The translations under genes were made by a program, and so were the position numbers. Shown piece after piece: positions 1 through 8,294 of a DNA stretch of 64,000 nucleotides (its first letter is position 1; every line of letters starts with the position of its first letter). The DNA lies in NCBI RefSeq assembly GCF_000262465.1, contig NZ_CM001489.1, positions 4,213,751 to 4,277,750 of the forward strand, written 5' to 3'. Origin of the DNA: Frankia sp. QA3. GTDB taxonomy: Bacteria > Actinomycetota > Actinomycetes > Frankiales > Frankiaceae. The notes below the pieces were generated by a model. The model saw only the letters and a list, made by a program, of their open reading frames with translations. It searched no databases and was not told the origin of the DNA.

Positions 1-1
1 C

Positions 2-184
2 GGCGACGGGCAGACTGCCCTGGCCGCCGCGGTAGAGGTCTTCAGCGAAATCTGGTACGGCGGGCGCCCGGCCACCGCCGCCGGCTACCAGGTGCTCGTC
101 GACGCGGACACCGCCCTGTCCCACCTGCGGCGCGGCACGGGTGGGCGGGACGGCGCGGCGGGTGGCCTCGCGGTGCCGGCATGA
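2..184 (+). CDS. DUF4129 protein, C-terminal fragment (cut by window start)
   Basis: The first 60 codons of the window read in frame to a TGA at 182-184. They contain a segment reading EVFSEIWYGGRPATAAGY, which matches the C-terminal DUF4129 motif (FxxIWYGxRPAT). The start lies outside the window. The stop codon overlaps the ATG of the following DUF4350 gene (ATGA, 181-184), so the two are translationally coupled. DUF4129 genes regularly precede DUF4350, moxR and DUF58 genes in actinobacteria; the biochemical role is unknown, though the group is thought to be membrane-associated. The call rests on one short but distinctive motif plus context. Confidence 0.8.
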   Translation, partial: GDGQTALAAAVEVFSEIWYGGRPATAAGYQVLVDADTALSHLRRGTGGRDGAAGGLAVPA

Positions 185-1617
185 CGGCCAGCGGCACCCT
201 GACGCCCGGCGGCGCCAGCCCGGGCGGCGCTTCGCCCAGCGCGGTGCGCAGCGGTCCGCAACCGCCGGCGGTGCGCCGCGGGGTCCTCGTGGTGGCCGTC
301 GTCGGCGCCCTCCTGCTCGGCTTCCTCGTGGTTACCGCCCTGGTCACCCGTCCGGCCGGACGGCCGGCGCTGGACGTGGCATCGGCCGAGTCCGACGGGA
401 CCCGCGCCCTGGCCCAGATCCTGCGCACCCGCGGCGTGGCGGTGTCCCCCGCGGACGCCATGCCCGCGGGGTCGGCCGGCCAGCAGGACACGCTCGTCGT
501 CGTCGGCCCCGGACGGCTGACCCACGACGCGCTCACCGACCTGCTCGGTCGCGTCTGGCGAGGCTCCGACGTCGTACTGGTGGCGCCGGGTAACGCCGTA
601 CTCGACGCCCTCGACGTGGGCATCGCCACGGCCGACCGGCAGCCGGCGGGCGGCGGGTCCGACCCGCGCTGCGCGCTGCCCGAGGCGGCCGTGGCGGGCA
701 GCGCCACGATCGGCGGGAGCCGTGCCTTCACCCCAGCCGACGGCGGCGACCTCGGTGACATGCGGTTGACGCTCTGCTACGGCGACCCGCCCGACGCGGC
801 CCAGCTCGCCGTGCTCAGCCCCGACCGGACCGATGCGGCGCCCGCGGCCGGGCGGCTGGTGTTGCTCGGGTCCGCGGACTTCCTCACCAACCGGGAGCTG
901 GACCGCTCGGGCAACGCGGCGCTGGCCCTCGGCCTGCTCGCCCGGCATCCCACGCTGTCCTGGATCACCCCGGCCGCCGACGCCGCCGGCGGCGTCGGTA
1001 CCCGCAGCGCGGCAGAGCTGCTGCCCGCCGGGTTCCGGTGGGCGGGCCTGCAGGCCCTCGTCGTGCTGGTGCTGCTGGCGCTGTGGCGGGGGCGGCGGCT
1101 GGGACCGCCGGTGCCCGAGCCACTGCCCGTGATCGTCCGGGCCGCGGAGACGGTGGAGGGGCGCGGCCGGCTCTACGCCGCCGCACACGCCCGGGACCGT
1201 GCCGCCGACGCGCTGCGGGCCGGCACCCGGGTCCGGCTGGCGGAACGCACGGGGCTGCCCGTGCTGGCCGGACCGACCGGGACACCCGGACCCGATCCCG
1301 TAGCCCTCGTGGCCTCCGTCAGCGAACAGACCGGGCGGTCACCCTCGGAAATCGGATCGCTCCTGTACGGTTCGGGCATGCCGCCGCAGACCACCGGCGC
1401 GCCCAGCCCGCTCGGGCGGGCCCGGGACCGCTACCAGTCGCGCCATCTCCCGCCGGACGCCGCCCGGCCGGCAGAGCCGGCGGCGAGCGGCGTGTCCGGC
1501 GCCCGGCGCGGCACCGTCGGCACCGGCGGCGCCGGCCGGCCCGGCGAGCGGGACGCCGCACTGCTCGCGCTGGCTCGGGCGCTCGACGAACTCGACCGAC
1601 AGGTAGGTGGACGGTGA
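181..1617 (+). CDS. DUF4350 domain-containing membrane protein
   Basis: The 478-residue protein has a basic, proline-rich N-terminus, one membrane segment at about residues 36-58 (VLVVAVVGALLLGFLVV) and a second at about 288-306 just before a basic stretch. The domain between them begins with the family pattern of an ALxxILRxxGV helix followed by a short beta-rich Rossmann-like fold. The C-terminal 170 residues are a probably cytoplasmic, low-complexity tail. The ATG overlaps the upstream DUF4129 stop, and the TGA overlaps the GTG of the downstream moxR gene, so the genes form one operon. The function is not known; the constant partnership with MoxR and DUF58 suggests a membrane scaffold for that chaperone system. 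That role is inferred from gene order only. Confidence 0.85.
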   Translation: MTASGTLTPGGASPGGASPSAVRSGPQPPAVRRGVLVVAVVGALLLGFLVVTALVTRPAGRPALDVASAESDGTRALAQILRTRGVAVSPADAMPAGSAGQQDTLVVVGPGRLTHDALTDLLGRVWRGSDVVLVAPGNAVLDALDVGIATADRQPAGGGSDPRCALPEAAVAGSATIGGSRAFTPADGGDLGDMRLTLCYGDPPDAAQLAVLSPDRTDAAPAAGRLVLLGSADFLTNRELDRSGNAALALGLLARHPTLSWITPAADAAGGVGTRSAAELLPAGFRWAGLQALVVLVLLALWRGRRLGPPVPEPLPVIVRAAETVEGRGRLYAAAHARDRAADALRAGTRVRLAERTGLPVLAGPTGTPGPDPVALVASVSEQTGRSPSEIGSLLYGSGMPPQTTGAPSPLGRARDRYQSRHLPPDAARPAEPAASGVSGARRGTVGTGGAGRPGERDAALLALARALDELDRQVGGR

Positions 1618-2936
1618 CCTCCCCGAACATCGACGCGGAGCCGACCGCCGCGGGATCGGGTCGGCCCGCGGCGCCGATCCCGGACCCACCCGCTGGACTC
1701 GCGCAGCCCGCACCGGCCGCGCAGCCCGCTCAGGCCGGTCAGCCCGCACCGGCTGCGCAGCCCGCTCAGGCCGCGCAGCCCGCTCAGGCCGGTCAGATCG
1801 CTCACGATGCGCAGGCCGCCCAAGGGAATTCCGAGGAGAACGCCAGCCCGGTGCGCGACGTACCACCGGCACGCGATGACGCGTCGGGCGAGGACACGCC
1901 ACGCCGGCCGGGCACCGCGCCGACGCGGCAGGCCCCGCCGGCCCCGGTGGCCGCCCGGCCCGGCGGGTGGCCCGCGCCGCCCGACGCCGACGCCGCGCGC
2001 CGGGCACTGATCGCGTTGCGCGGCGAGATCGCCAAGGCCGTGGTCGGCCAGGACGCCGCCGTCAGCGGGCTGGTCGTCGCCCTGCTCTGCCGTGGACACG
2101 CGCTGCTCGAAGGCGTGCCGGGCGTGGCGAAGACCCTGCTCGTGCGCACCCTGGCGACCGCGCTGTCGCTGGACACCAAGCGGCTGCAGTTCACCCCGGA
2201 TCTGATGCCGGGGGACGTCACCGGCTCGCTCGTCTACGACAACCGCAGCTCCGCGTTCACCTTCCGCGAGGGCCCGGTCTTCACGAACCTGCTGCTCGCC
2301 GACGAGATCAACCGGACCCCGCCGAAGACCCAGGCCGCCCTGCTGGAGGTGATGGAGGAGCGGCAGGTCAGCGTGGAGGGGACACCCCGGCCGCTGCCCA
2401 GCCCGTTCGCCGTCCTGGCGACCCAGAACCCCGTCGAACACGAGGGCACCTACCCGCTGCCCGAGGCGCAGCTCGACCGGTTCCTGGTGAAGGTGACGCT
2501 GCCGCTGCCGCCGCGCGACGACGAGATCCGGGTGCTGGCCCACCACGCGGGCGGCTTCGACCCGACGGATCTGGCCGCGGCCGGCGTGCGGCCGGTCGCG
2601 GGCCCGGCGGACCTGGCCGCGGCGCGGGCGGCGGTGCTCACCGTCGCGGTGCACCCGGAGGTGCTGGCCTACATCGTCGACCTGGCGCGCGCGACCCGGG
2701 TGGCGCCGAGCGTGCAGCTCGGGGTGTCGCCGCGCGGCGCCACCGCGCTCCTGGCGACCACCCGGGCCTGGGCGTGGCTGTCCGGGCGCGGCTACGCGAC
2801 CCCCGACGACGTCAAGGCCCTGGCCCGGGCGACGCTGCGCCACCGGATCAGCCTGCGGCCCGAAGCCGAGCTCGACGGCGTCACCGCGGACGTGGTGCTG
2901 GAACAGGTGCTGGCCACCGTCCCGGTGCCCCGGTAG
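1614..2936 (+). CDS. MoxR-family AAA+ ATPase
   Basis: This is a 440-residue protein. GTG at 1614 is preferred as the start because it overlaps the preceding stop (GTGA) and avoids a long upstream shadow extension. Residues 1-120 are an Ala/Pro/Gln-rich, probably disordered leader with repeats. The AAA+ core follows: Walker A GVPGVAKT at residues 167-174, Walker B LLADEIN with D230/E231, the sensor-1 motif ATQNPVEHEGTYPLPEAQ, and a C-terminal lid. MoxR proteins are ATP-driven chaperones that work with a von Willebrand-type or DUF58 partner, encoded immediately downstream here. The client is unknown. The long N-terminal leader is unusual, since most family members are near 320-350 residues. Confidence 0.95.
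   Translation: MTSPNIDAEPTAAGSGRPAAPIPDPPAGLAQPAPAAQPAQAGQPAPAAQPAQAAQPAQAGQIAHDAQAAQGNSEENASPVRDVPPARDDASGEDTPRRPGTAPTRQAPPAPVAARPGGWPAPPDADAARRALIALRGEIAKAVVGQDAAVSGLVVALLCRGHALLEGVPGVAKTLLVRTLATALSLDTKRLQFTPDLMPGDVTGSLVYDNRSSAFTFREGPVFTNLLLADEINRTPPKTQAALLEVMEERQVSVEGTPRPLPSPFAVLATQNPVEHEGTYPLPEAQLDRFLVKVTLPLPPRDDEIRVLAHHAGGFDPTDLAAAGVRPVAGPADLAAARAAVLTVAVHPEVLAYIVDLARATRVAPSVQLGVSPRGATALLATTRAWAWLSGRGYATPDDVKALARATLRHRISLRPEAELDGVTADVVLEQVLATVPVPR
1699..1800 (+). repeat. In-frame Gln-Pro-Ala repeat in the moxR leader
   Basis: Short imperfect units encoding AQPAQA/GQPAPA repeat about seven times in the N-terminal leader of the MoxR protein. All units are multiples of three bases, so copy-number change would not shift the frame. 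Confidence 0.85.
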
Positions 2937-2946
2937 GCGGGTTGCG

Positions 2947-4242
2947 GTGGCGATCACTGGCCGCGCCGTCGCGCTGGCCCTGTTCGGGGTGCTGGTCGTC
3001 CTGCTCTCGCCCGCGCCCGGCCTGACGATGGTGCTCGTCGACCTGGTGGTCGTGGGGCTCGTCGGGGTCGACCTCGCGCTGGCCGGCGGGGTCCGCACGC
3101 TGGAGTTCACCCGGTCCGGGGCGACGTCCGCCCGGCTGGGCCAGCCGGTCCCCCTCGTGCTCGGGATCGCCAACGACGGCGCCCGGACCGTGCGGGCCCG
3201 GGTCCGCGACGCCTGGCCTCCGTCCGCGGGCGCCCGGCCGCGGGCGCACCGGGTGATCGTCCCCGCCGGGGAACGGCGCTTCCTCGAGACGACGCTGTAC
3301 CCGACGCGGCGCGGCGACCGGGAGCCCTTCCGGATCACGGTGCGTTCCCTCGGCCCGCTCGGCCTTGCCGGCCGGCAGGGCCGTCACCACTGCCCATGGC
3401 GGGTCCGGGTGCTGCCGCCGTTCACGTCGCGCCGGCACCTGCCCGCGGCGCTCGCCCGGCTGCGGGAGGTCGAGGGCGAGGTCGCGATCCGTGGGGCCGG
3501 CGCCGGCTCGGAGTTCGACAGCCTGCGCGACTATGTGATCGGCGACGACGTCCGCCTGATCGACTGGCGGGGCACCGCACGACGCGGGGCGGTGGTGGTC
3601 CGGACCTTCCGGCCAGAGCGGGACCGCCGGGTGGTCTGCGTGCTCGACACCGGGCGCACCTCCGCCGGGCGGGTCGGCGACGTCCCCCGACTGGACCACG
3701 CACTCGACGCCGCGTTGCTGCTCACCGCGGTCGCGCTGCGGGCCGGCGACCGGGTCGGTCTCGTCGCGCACGACAGCGTGCCCCGGGTGACGCTGCCCGG
3801 TTCGCACGACCACGCGTTCCTGGCCCGGATGACCGACGCCATGGCCCGGCTGGAGCCGGCCATCGTCGAGGCGGACCACGGCGGGATCGTCTCGACGGTG
3901 CTGCGGGAGACCTCGCGCCGCTGTCTGGTCGTGCTGTTCACCGAGCTGGTGCCGGCCGTGATCGAGGAGGGGCTGCTGCCGGCGCTGGGGACGCTGACCG
4001 CGCGGCACACCGTCGTGGTGGCGGCGCTGCGCGACCCCCGCGTCGACGAGCTGGCCGCCGGCCGTGAGGACGTCCGCGCCGTGTATGCCGCCGCGGCGGC
4101 CGAACAGACCCTGATGCGCCGCCGCGAGCTCACCGAGACGCTGCGCCGCCGCGGCGTCGAGGTCGTCGACGCGCCGCCCGCCGGCTACGCCGCCGCCGTC
4201 ACCGACGCCTACCTCACCCTGAAGTCCCTCGGCCGACTGTGA
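2947..4242 (+). CDS. DUF58 domain-containing protein
   Basis: This 431-residue protein starts at GTG 2947, ten bases after the moxR stop. Residues 8-47 hold two hydrophobic segments, as in most DUF58 proteins. The family signature GSEFDSLRDYVIGDDVR followed by LIDWRGTARRG and a VVRTFRPERDR stretch lies at about residues 185-225. After it comes a von Willebrand A-like fold beginning VVCVLDTGR, with a degenerate metal-binding motif. DUF58 proteins are the usual membrane-anchored partners of MoxR ATPases; their substrate is unknown. The 3' end overlaps, tail to tail, a truncated DUF5990-like gene on the other strand by 29 bases. Confidence 0.92.
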   Translation: MAITGRAVALALFGVLVVLLSPAPGLTMVLVDLVVVGLVGVDLALAGGVRTLEFTRSGATSARLGQPVPLVLGIANDGARTVRARVRDAWPPSAGARPRAHRVIVPAGERRFLETTLYPTRRGDREPFRITVRSLGPLGLAGRQGRHHCPWRVRVLPPFTSRRHLPAALARLREVEGEVAIRGAGAGSEFDSLRDYVIGDDVRLIDWRGTARRGAVVVRTFRPERDRRVVCVLDTGRTSAGRVGDVPRLDHALDAALLLTAVALRAGDRVGLVAHDSVPRVTLPGSHDHAFLARMTDAMARLEPAIVEADHGGIVSTVLRETSRRCLVVLFTELVPAVIEEGLLPALGTLTARHTVVVAALRDPRVDELAAGREDVRAVYAAAAAEQTLMRRRELTETLRRRGVEVVDAPPAGYAAAVTDAYLTLKSLGRL

Positions 4243-4516
4243 CCGCCGACCAGCTGATCACCGGCGGCCGGACCGCGGCGCACAGCGGCTGGCCGCGAGC
4301 GTCGGTCAGGCCAAGCCGGCCGACCAGCTCCCCGGCGCGGACCGCCGCGGCGAGGACGTCCGGGTCGACGGCGTCGAGCATCAGCTTCGCCCGCCGGAAC
4401 ATCGCGAACCTGCCGGAATCGTCGACGTCGCCCCAGGACAGGTAGAGGAAGCGCGCTCCGAGTCGGCCCTGGATGTGGCGGCCACGCAGGTCGAGGCCCT
4501 CGAGGCGGCTGCGCAC
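4214..4516 (-). pseudogene. DUF5990-like gene, 5' half missing
   Basis: Reading the minus strand gives 100 residues with the segments RGRHIQGRLGARFLYLSWG, FRRAKLMLDAV, GRLGLTDARGQPLCAAVRPP and ISWSA. I recognise these as the C-terminal part of the DUF5990 family, whose members are about 150 residues. The first roughly 50 residues, which normally carry the start of the fold, are absent. A TGA lies in frame just upstream at 4523-4525, and the room left before the neighbouring nitroreductase stop (4615) is only 100 bases. The nominal GTG at 4516 is therefore probably not a true start. Truncation is the likeliest reading; a short functional variant cannot be excluded. The function of the family is unknown. 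Confidence 0.5.
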
Positions 4517-4614
4517 CCGCCATCATCCCCGCCCCCGTCACCTGCCGGAGCGCGGCGGCACCGGCACATCGCCGCGACCGGTGGGTGCCGCCGCGATCGT
4601 CGCGGAGGGCGCCG

Positions 4615-5037
4615 TCAGGTCGCGGGGACGGGGGTCAGCGCGATGACGGGGATCTTCCGGCCGGCCTTCGCCTCATACTCGGCGAACGCCGGGTAGTTCG
4701 CGGCGTGCCGGGCATAGACGGCGTCACGCTCGACGCCGGTGACCTCGTCGACGCGCACGGCCAGGATCCGGGTGTCGATCTCGATCTTCGCCTCGGGGTG
4801 CGCCTTCAGGTTGTGGTACCAGGCCGGATCCTTCGGCGCCCCGGCGTACGAGGCGAACACCAGGTAACGGTCGCCGTCCTCGACGTACATCAACGGGTTG
4901 ATCCGCGGGTTGCCGCTGCGGGCCCCGGTGGTGTGCAGCAGCAGGATCGGCGTTCCCGCGAACTGACCACCGGGATGCCCCTGGGTCGCCCGGAAGTCGG
5001 CGATGATCCGGGCGTTGAAGTCCTCGGTGTCCGCCAT
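4615..5037 (-). CDS. Deazaflavin (F420)-dependent nitroreductase family protein
   Basis: The 140-residue protein starts at ATG 5037. It matches the Ddn/DUF385 family: an N-terminal helix, then GGQFAGTPILLLHTTGARSG, NPLMYVEDGDRYLVFASYAG, and DPAWYHNLKAHPEAKIEI with a C-terminal YPAFAEYEAKAGRKIPVIAL. These are the split beta-barrel elements that bind the F420 phosphate and deazaflavin ring. Family members reduce quinones, nitroimidazoles or similar electrophiles using reduced F420; the native substrate cannot be told from sequence. The organism encodes F420 synthesis in this same window (fbiA, fbiB, fbiC). It sits next to an Old Yellow Enzyme gene in the same orientation with a 70-base gap. Confidence 0.93.
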   Translation of the reverse strand: MADTEDFNARIIADFRATQGHPGGQFAGTPILLLHTTGARSGNPRINPLMYVEDGDRYLVFASYAGAPKDPAWYHNLKAHPEAKIEIDTRILAVRVDEVTGVERDAVYARHAANYPAFAEYEAKAGRKIPVIALTPVPAT

Positions 5038-5107
5038 GGCGGGCGCTCCCCTCGTCGGGCTGCAGGTCGAGTCCGGACGGTATCCGAGACCCGACATTCG
5101 CCGTACC

Positions 5108-6238
5108 TCAGGCGGGCAGGACCGTGACGGTTGCCAGCTGGGCGGGCACGGCGGGAGTGCCGGTCGCCACCGGGGGCAGCGTCGGATAGTCCAGGTAGCC
5201 GCGGTCGTCGCCGCCGTAGAGGGTGTCCCGGTCGGCCGGGTTGAACGGTCCGCCGGCCGCGAGCCGGGTGGGCAGGTCCGGGTTGGCGAGGAACGCGGCG
5301 CCGAAGCTGAGCAGGTCGGTGGTGCCGTCCTCGACGAGGGAAAGGTCCGCGAGCCCGGTCGGCCGGTCACCGGTGGCCGGATTGAGGATCAGGATGCCGC
5401 CGAAGCGACTCCGCAGCTGCGCGGTCAGCGACCGCTCGGCGTTCTCGGCGATGTGCAGGTAGGCCAGACCGAGCGGGCGCACCGCGTCCACCAGCGCGGT
5501 GTAGGTGGCGGGCACGTCGTCGACGACGATGTCGTTGAAGCTGCCGCCGGGCGAGATCCGCAGTCCGACCCGGCTCGCGCCGACCGCCTCGACGACGGCC
5601 CGGGTGGCCTCGACGGCGAACCGGATCCGGCCGGCGACCGAGCCGCCCCAGGCGTCGGTGCGGCGGTTGGCGTTCGTGGCCAGGAACTGGTTGATGAGGT
5701 AGCCGTTGGCGCCGTGCACCTCGACGCCGTCGAAGCCGGCGGCGACCGCGTTGCGGGCCGCCGCGGCGAACTCCGCGATGATCTCGGGAATCTGCTCCTC
5801 GGCCAGTTCGGCCGGGGTCTCGAAGTCCACCACGCCCGCGCCGGTGAACACCTGGCCGGCGGGGCGGACCGCGGACGGGGCGAGCGGGACTGCGCCCGCG
5901 GGCAGCAGGCTCGGGTGGCTGATCCGCCCGGCGTGCATGAGCTGGGCGAAGATCACCCCGCCGGCGTCGTGGACGGCGGCGGTGACCGCCCGCCACGCCT
6001 GGACCTGCTCGGCGCTGTGCAGGCCGGGGGTGTTCGGGTAGCCCTGGCCGACGGCGGAGGGCTGGACGCCCTCGGTGATGATCAGCCCGGCGCCGGCCCG
6101 CTGGGCGTAGTAGGTGGCCATCGACGGCGTCGGGGTGGCGCCGGGGCCGAACGCCCGGTTGCGGGTCATCGGCGCCATGACGATGCGATTCGCCAGGCGC
6201 AGGCCGGCCAGGTCGATCGGGTCGAAGGCGGTGGTCAT
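5108..6238 (-). CDS. Old Yellow Enzyme family alkene reductase (FMN)
   Basis: The start ATG at 6238 follows a clear ribosome site (GAGAGGAAG) and gives 376 residues, the usual OYE length. The protein opens with PIDLAGLRLANRIVMAPMTR, then has AQLMHAGRISHPS, the substrate-binding pair HGANGYLINQFL (His/Asn, classical OYE type) and RTDAWGGS with the barrel continuing to a C-terminal phosphate-binding region (FGAAFLANPDLP). The enzyme is an NAD(P)H:flavin oxidoreductase reducing activated double bonds, similar to N-ethylmaleimide reductase (NemA). It is probably cytosolic. It belongs to a small group of detoxification-type genes between the DUF58 and spoIIM genes. Confidence 0.93.
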   Translation of the reverse strand: MTTAFDPIDLAGLRLANRIVMAPMTRNRAFGPGATPTPSMATYYAQRAGAGLIITEGVQPSAVGQGYPNTPGLHSAEQVQAWRAVTAAVHDAGGVIFAQLMHAGRISHPSLLPAGAVPLAPSAVRPAGQVFTGAGVVDFETPAELAEEQIPEIIAEFAAAARNAVAAGFDGVEVHGANGYLINQFLATNANRRTDAWGGSVAGRIRFAVEATRAVVEAVGASRVGLRISPGGSFNDIVVDDVPATYTALVDAVRPLGLAYLHIAENAERSLTAQLRSRFGGILILNPATGDRPTGLADLSLVEDGTTDLLSFGAAFLANPDLPTRLAAGGPFNPADRDTLYGGDDRGYLDYPTLPPVATGTPAVPAQLATVTVLPA

Positions 6239-6425
6239 CGGTCTTCCTCTCGTCGCCGTCACGCCCCGCCGAGCGCGGTCGCGGACTACCTGTCCGAACA
6301 GGAATCCCGGCGACGGCCCTTCCCGACCGCACCGAGTGTGAGCCGCGCCACCCGGACCGGTTGGTGGACACGGCGCCGATCCCGATCGTGGCCGAACTGT
6401 CGGAGGGCGGCGCTAGCATGCGGCC

Positions 6426-6806
6426 ATGCTTGATCACATAGGTGTCCAGGCAGCCGACGTCGAGGCGTCGCTCGCCTTCTACCTGCGTACCTTCGCGGCC
6501 CTCAGCATCCGCGAGGCGGTGCGCTTCCCAGCCGGCGATTCCGTGGTGGTCGGCCTGTCCGGGCCGGACGGGAAGGCGTCGTTCTGGCTGAGCCCGGCGG
6601 CCGGCACCGAGGCCCGGGAGCTGCACGTGGCCTTCCGTGCCGCGGACCGGGCGGCCGTCGACGCGGTGCACGAGGCCGCGGTGCGCGACGGCGTCGAGGT
6701 GCTGCACGCGCCGCGCGTCTGGCCCGAGTACCACCCCACCTACTACGGCGTCTTCCTACGCGATCCCGACGGCCACAACGTCGAGGCCGTCCATCACGGG
6801 TTCTAG
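6426..6806 (+). CDS. VOC (glyoxalase/dioxygenase superfamily) protein
   Basis: This is a 126-residue single-domain protein, starting LDHIGVQAADVEASLAFYLR with metal-ligand-type His at position 4 and ending with RDPDGHNVEAVHHGF, the typical C-terminal paired beta-alpha-beta-beta-beta module of the vicinal oxygen chelate superfamily. Such proteins coordinate a divalent metal and act as isomerases, dioxygenases or resistance proteins; substrate specificity is not visible. It lies 18 bases upstream of an alpha/beta hydrolase gene in the same direction, suggesting cotranscription. Confidence 0.9.
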   Translation: MLDHIGVQAADVEASLAFYLRTFAALSIREAVRFPAGDSVVVGLSGPDGKASFWLSPAAGTEARELHVAFRAADRAAVDAVHEAAVRDGVEVLHAPRVWPEYHPTYYGVFLRDPDGHNVEAVHHGF

Positions 6807-6824
6807 GAACGCGGAGGATCGGCG

Positions 6825-7742
6825 ATGCCCACCACCGTCCGCACCGAGGTCCTCGACATCTCCGTCGAGGTGACGGGGCCCGCCGACGGGCCGCCGGTGG
6901 TGCTTCTGCACGGCTGGCCGGACGCCGCCCGCGGCTGGCACGGCGTCCAGGCCAGGCTGAACGAGCAGGGTTGGCGCACGATCGTTGCGGACCTGCGGGG
7001 CAGCGGGGCGACCAGGTTCCGCCACACCGACACGCCGCGCGACGGCCAGGCCGTCGCCCTGGCCGCAGACGCGCTCGACCTCGCCGACGCCCTCGGGCTG
7101 GGCCGGATCGCCGTGGTCGGCCACGACTGGGGCGCCCGCGTCGCCTACACCCTCGCCGCCCTGGCCCCGCAGCGCCTGACCGCCATCGCCGCGCTCGCCC
7201 TGGCCTACCAGCCGCGTGGGAGCTTCACCATGCCGGGCTTCGAGCAGGCCCGAGCGTTCTGGTACCAGTGGCTGATGTTCGTCGACGCCGGGGCGCGGGC
7301 GGTCCGTGAGGACCCCGTCGGCTTCGCCCGCCTCCAGTGGGACACCTGGAGCCCGCCCGGCTGGTTCGACGACGACGAGTTCGCCGCCACCGCGCCGGCG
7401 TTCACCAATCCGGACTGGGCGGCGATCACCCTGAACGCCTACCGGGCGCGGTTCCGCGCGGACGAGCCGCGGGACCCCCGCTACGACGACCTGCGCCGCC
7501 GCCTCGCCGAGGTCGAGCGGATCGCAGTGCCCACCCTGATGATCCAGGGCGGCGACGACCGCTGCGACTCACCGGCCGCGTCCGCGGGCCAGGCGGGGTA
7601 CTTCACCGGCGGGTACCGCCGGGTCGTCCTCGACGGCGTGGGCCACTTCCCCCACCGCGAGGCCACGGCGGCGGTGGCGGACCTGGTCGGCGACCACCTC
7701 CGGGCGGCGGACGGCCGCGCGCGGGCCCCCGGGCCGGGCTAG
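6825..7742 (+). CDS. Alpha/beta hydrolase, epoxide-hydrolase-like
   Basis: This 305-residue protein starts at ATG 6825 and is preceded by GGAGG at about 6812. The oxyanion motif VVLLHGWPD (residues 25-33) and the nucleophile elbow VVGHDWGARVAY, with Asp101 in place of serine, are the pattern of epoxide hydrolases and haloalkane dehalogenases. The catalytic histidine is in GVGHFPHREA near residue 275, and the cap region is tryptophan-rich (FWYQWLMF, TWSPPGWFDDD). The enzyme probably hydrolyses an epoxide or ester via an aspartyl intermediate. The stop codon abuts the stop codon of the convergent PPOX gene with no spacer. Which substrate is used is unknown. Confidence 0.88.
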   Translation: MPTTVRTEVLDISVEVTGPADGPPVVLLHGWPDAARGWHGVQARLNEQGWRTIVADLRGSGATRFRHTDTPRDGQAVALAADALDLADALGLGRIAVVGHDWGARVAYTLAALAPQRLTAIAALALAYQPRGSFTMPGFEQARAFWYQWLMFVDAGARAVREDPVGFARLQWDTWSPPGWFDDDEFAATAPAFTNPDWAAITLNAYRARFRADEPRDPRYDDLRRRLAEVERIAVPTLMIQGGDDRCDSPAASAGQAGYFTGGYRRVVLDGVGHFPHREATAAVADLVGDHLRAADGRARAPGPG

Positions 7743-8222
7743 CTAGCCCTCGTCGGCCGAGGCGAGCAGGCGCGCGGGGAAGCCGCCGCGGCTGATCGGC
7801 CCCCACCGCTCGATCCGCAGCCGGAGCAGCACCTTCTCCTGGCGGCGCATGGCCTCGCGGTACTCGTCCCAGTCGGGGTGCTCGCCGCTGATGCAGCGGA
7901 AGTACTCCACCAGGTCCTCGACCGCGGCGGGCTGGTCGACCACCGTGATCGTGCCGTCGACCTGGACCCAGTCGCCGTTGAACTCGTCGGACAGCACGCA
8001 CATCGACGCTCGCGGGTCGCGGCGCGCGTTGCGGGTCTTCGCCCGCTCCGGGTAGGTCGACACGACGATGTCGCCCGCGGTGTCGACTCCCATCGTCACC
8101 GGGGACAGCTGCGGGCCGCCGTCGCGGCGGGTGGTGACGAGGATGCCGCGGTGGCGGGGGCGGACGAAGTCGAGCAGGCCCGCGCGGTCGACGCTGACAT
8201 CCCTGGCTGCGGTCGGACTCAT
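7743..8222 (-). CDS. PPOX-class F420-dependent oxidoreductase
   Basis: This 159-residue protein belongs to the pyridoxamine 5'-phosphate oxidase-like fold. It shows RHRGILVTTRRDGGPQLSPV, a GDIVVSTYPERAKTRNARRDPRAS core with the Thr/Lys/Arg set that contacts the cofactor phosphate, and a C-terminal YREAMRRQEKVLLRLRIERW strand-helix. Family members in F420-producing actinobacteria reduce quinone-like or biliverdin-like substrates with F420H2. The start ATG at 8222 is followed upstream by three near-identical 19-20 bp repeats that may form an operator. Which cofactor it actually uses (F420 or flavin) cannot be settled by reading. Confidence 0.88.
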   Translation of the reverse strand: MSPTAARDVSVDRAGLLDFVRPRHRGILVTTRRDGGPQLSPVTMGVDTAGDIVVSTYPERAKTRNARRDPRASMCVLSDEFNGDWVQVDGTITVVDQPAAVEDLVEYFRCISGEHPDWDEYREAMRRQEKVLLRLRIERWGPISRGGFPARLLASADEG

Positions 8223-8225
8223 CCT

Positions 8226-8276
8226 GGCAGCCTAGTGCCGTTATGGCAGCCTAACGTCAGTTATGGCGGCCTAATG
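8226..8276 (-). promoter_or_regulatory. Three direct repeats upstream of the PPOX gene
   Basis: On the plus strand GGCAGCCTA recurs at 8226 and 8245 and GGCGGCCTA at 8265, each followed by a variable spacer; the first two are followed by GTTAT/AGTTAT. The spacing of 19 and 20 bases is about two helical turns. The repeats occupy the whole gap between the PPOX start codon and the downstream end of spoIIM, so they are well placed to be a promoter-operator. No factor can be named. Confidence 0.5.
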
Positions 8277-8294
8277 CGGCCGCCGGCGGCGGGT

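Noticed and set aside
1431..3338. 635-codon open frame on the minus strand
   Set aside because: Antisense to moxR with Walker motifs on the plus strand; no recognisable motif of its own.
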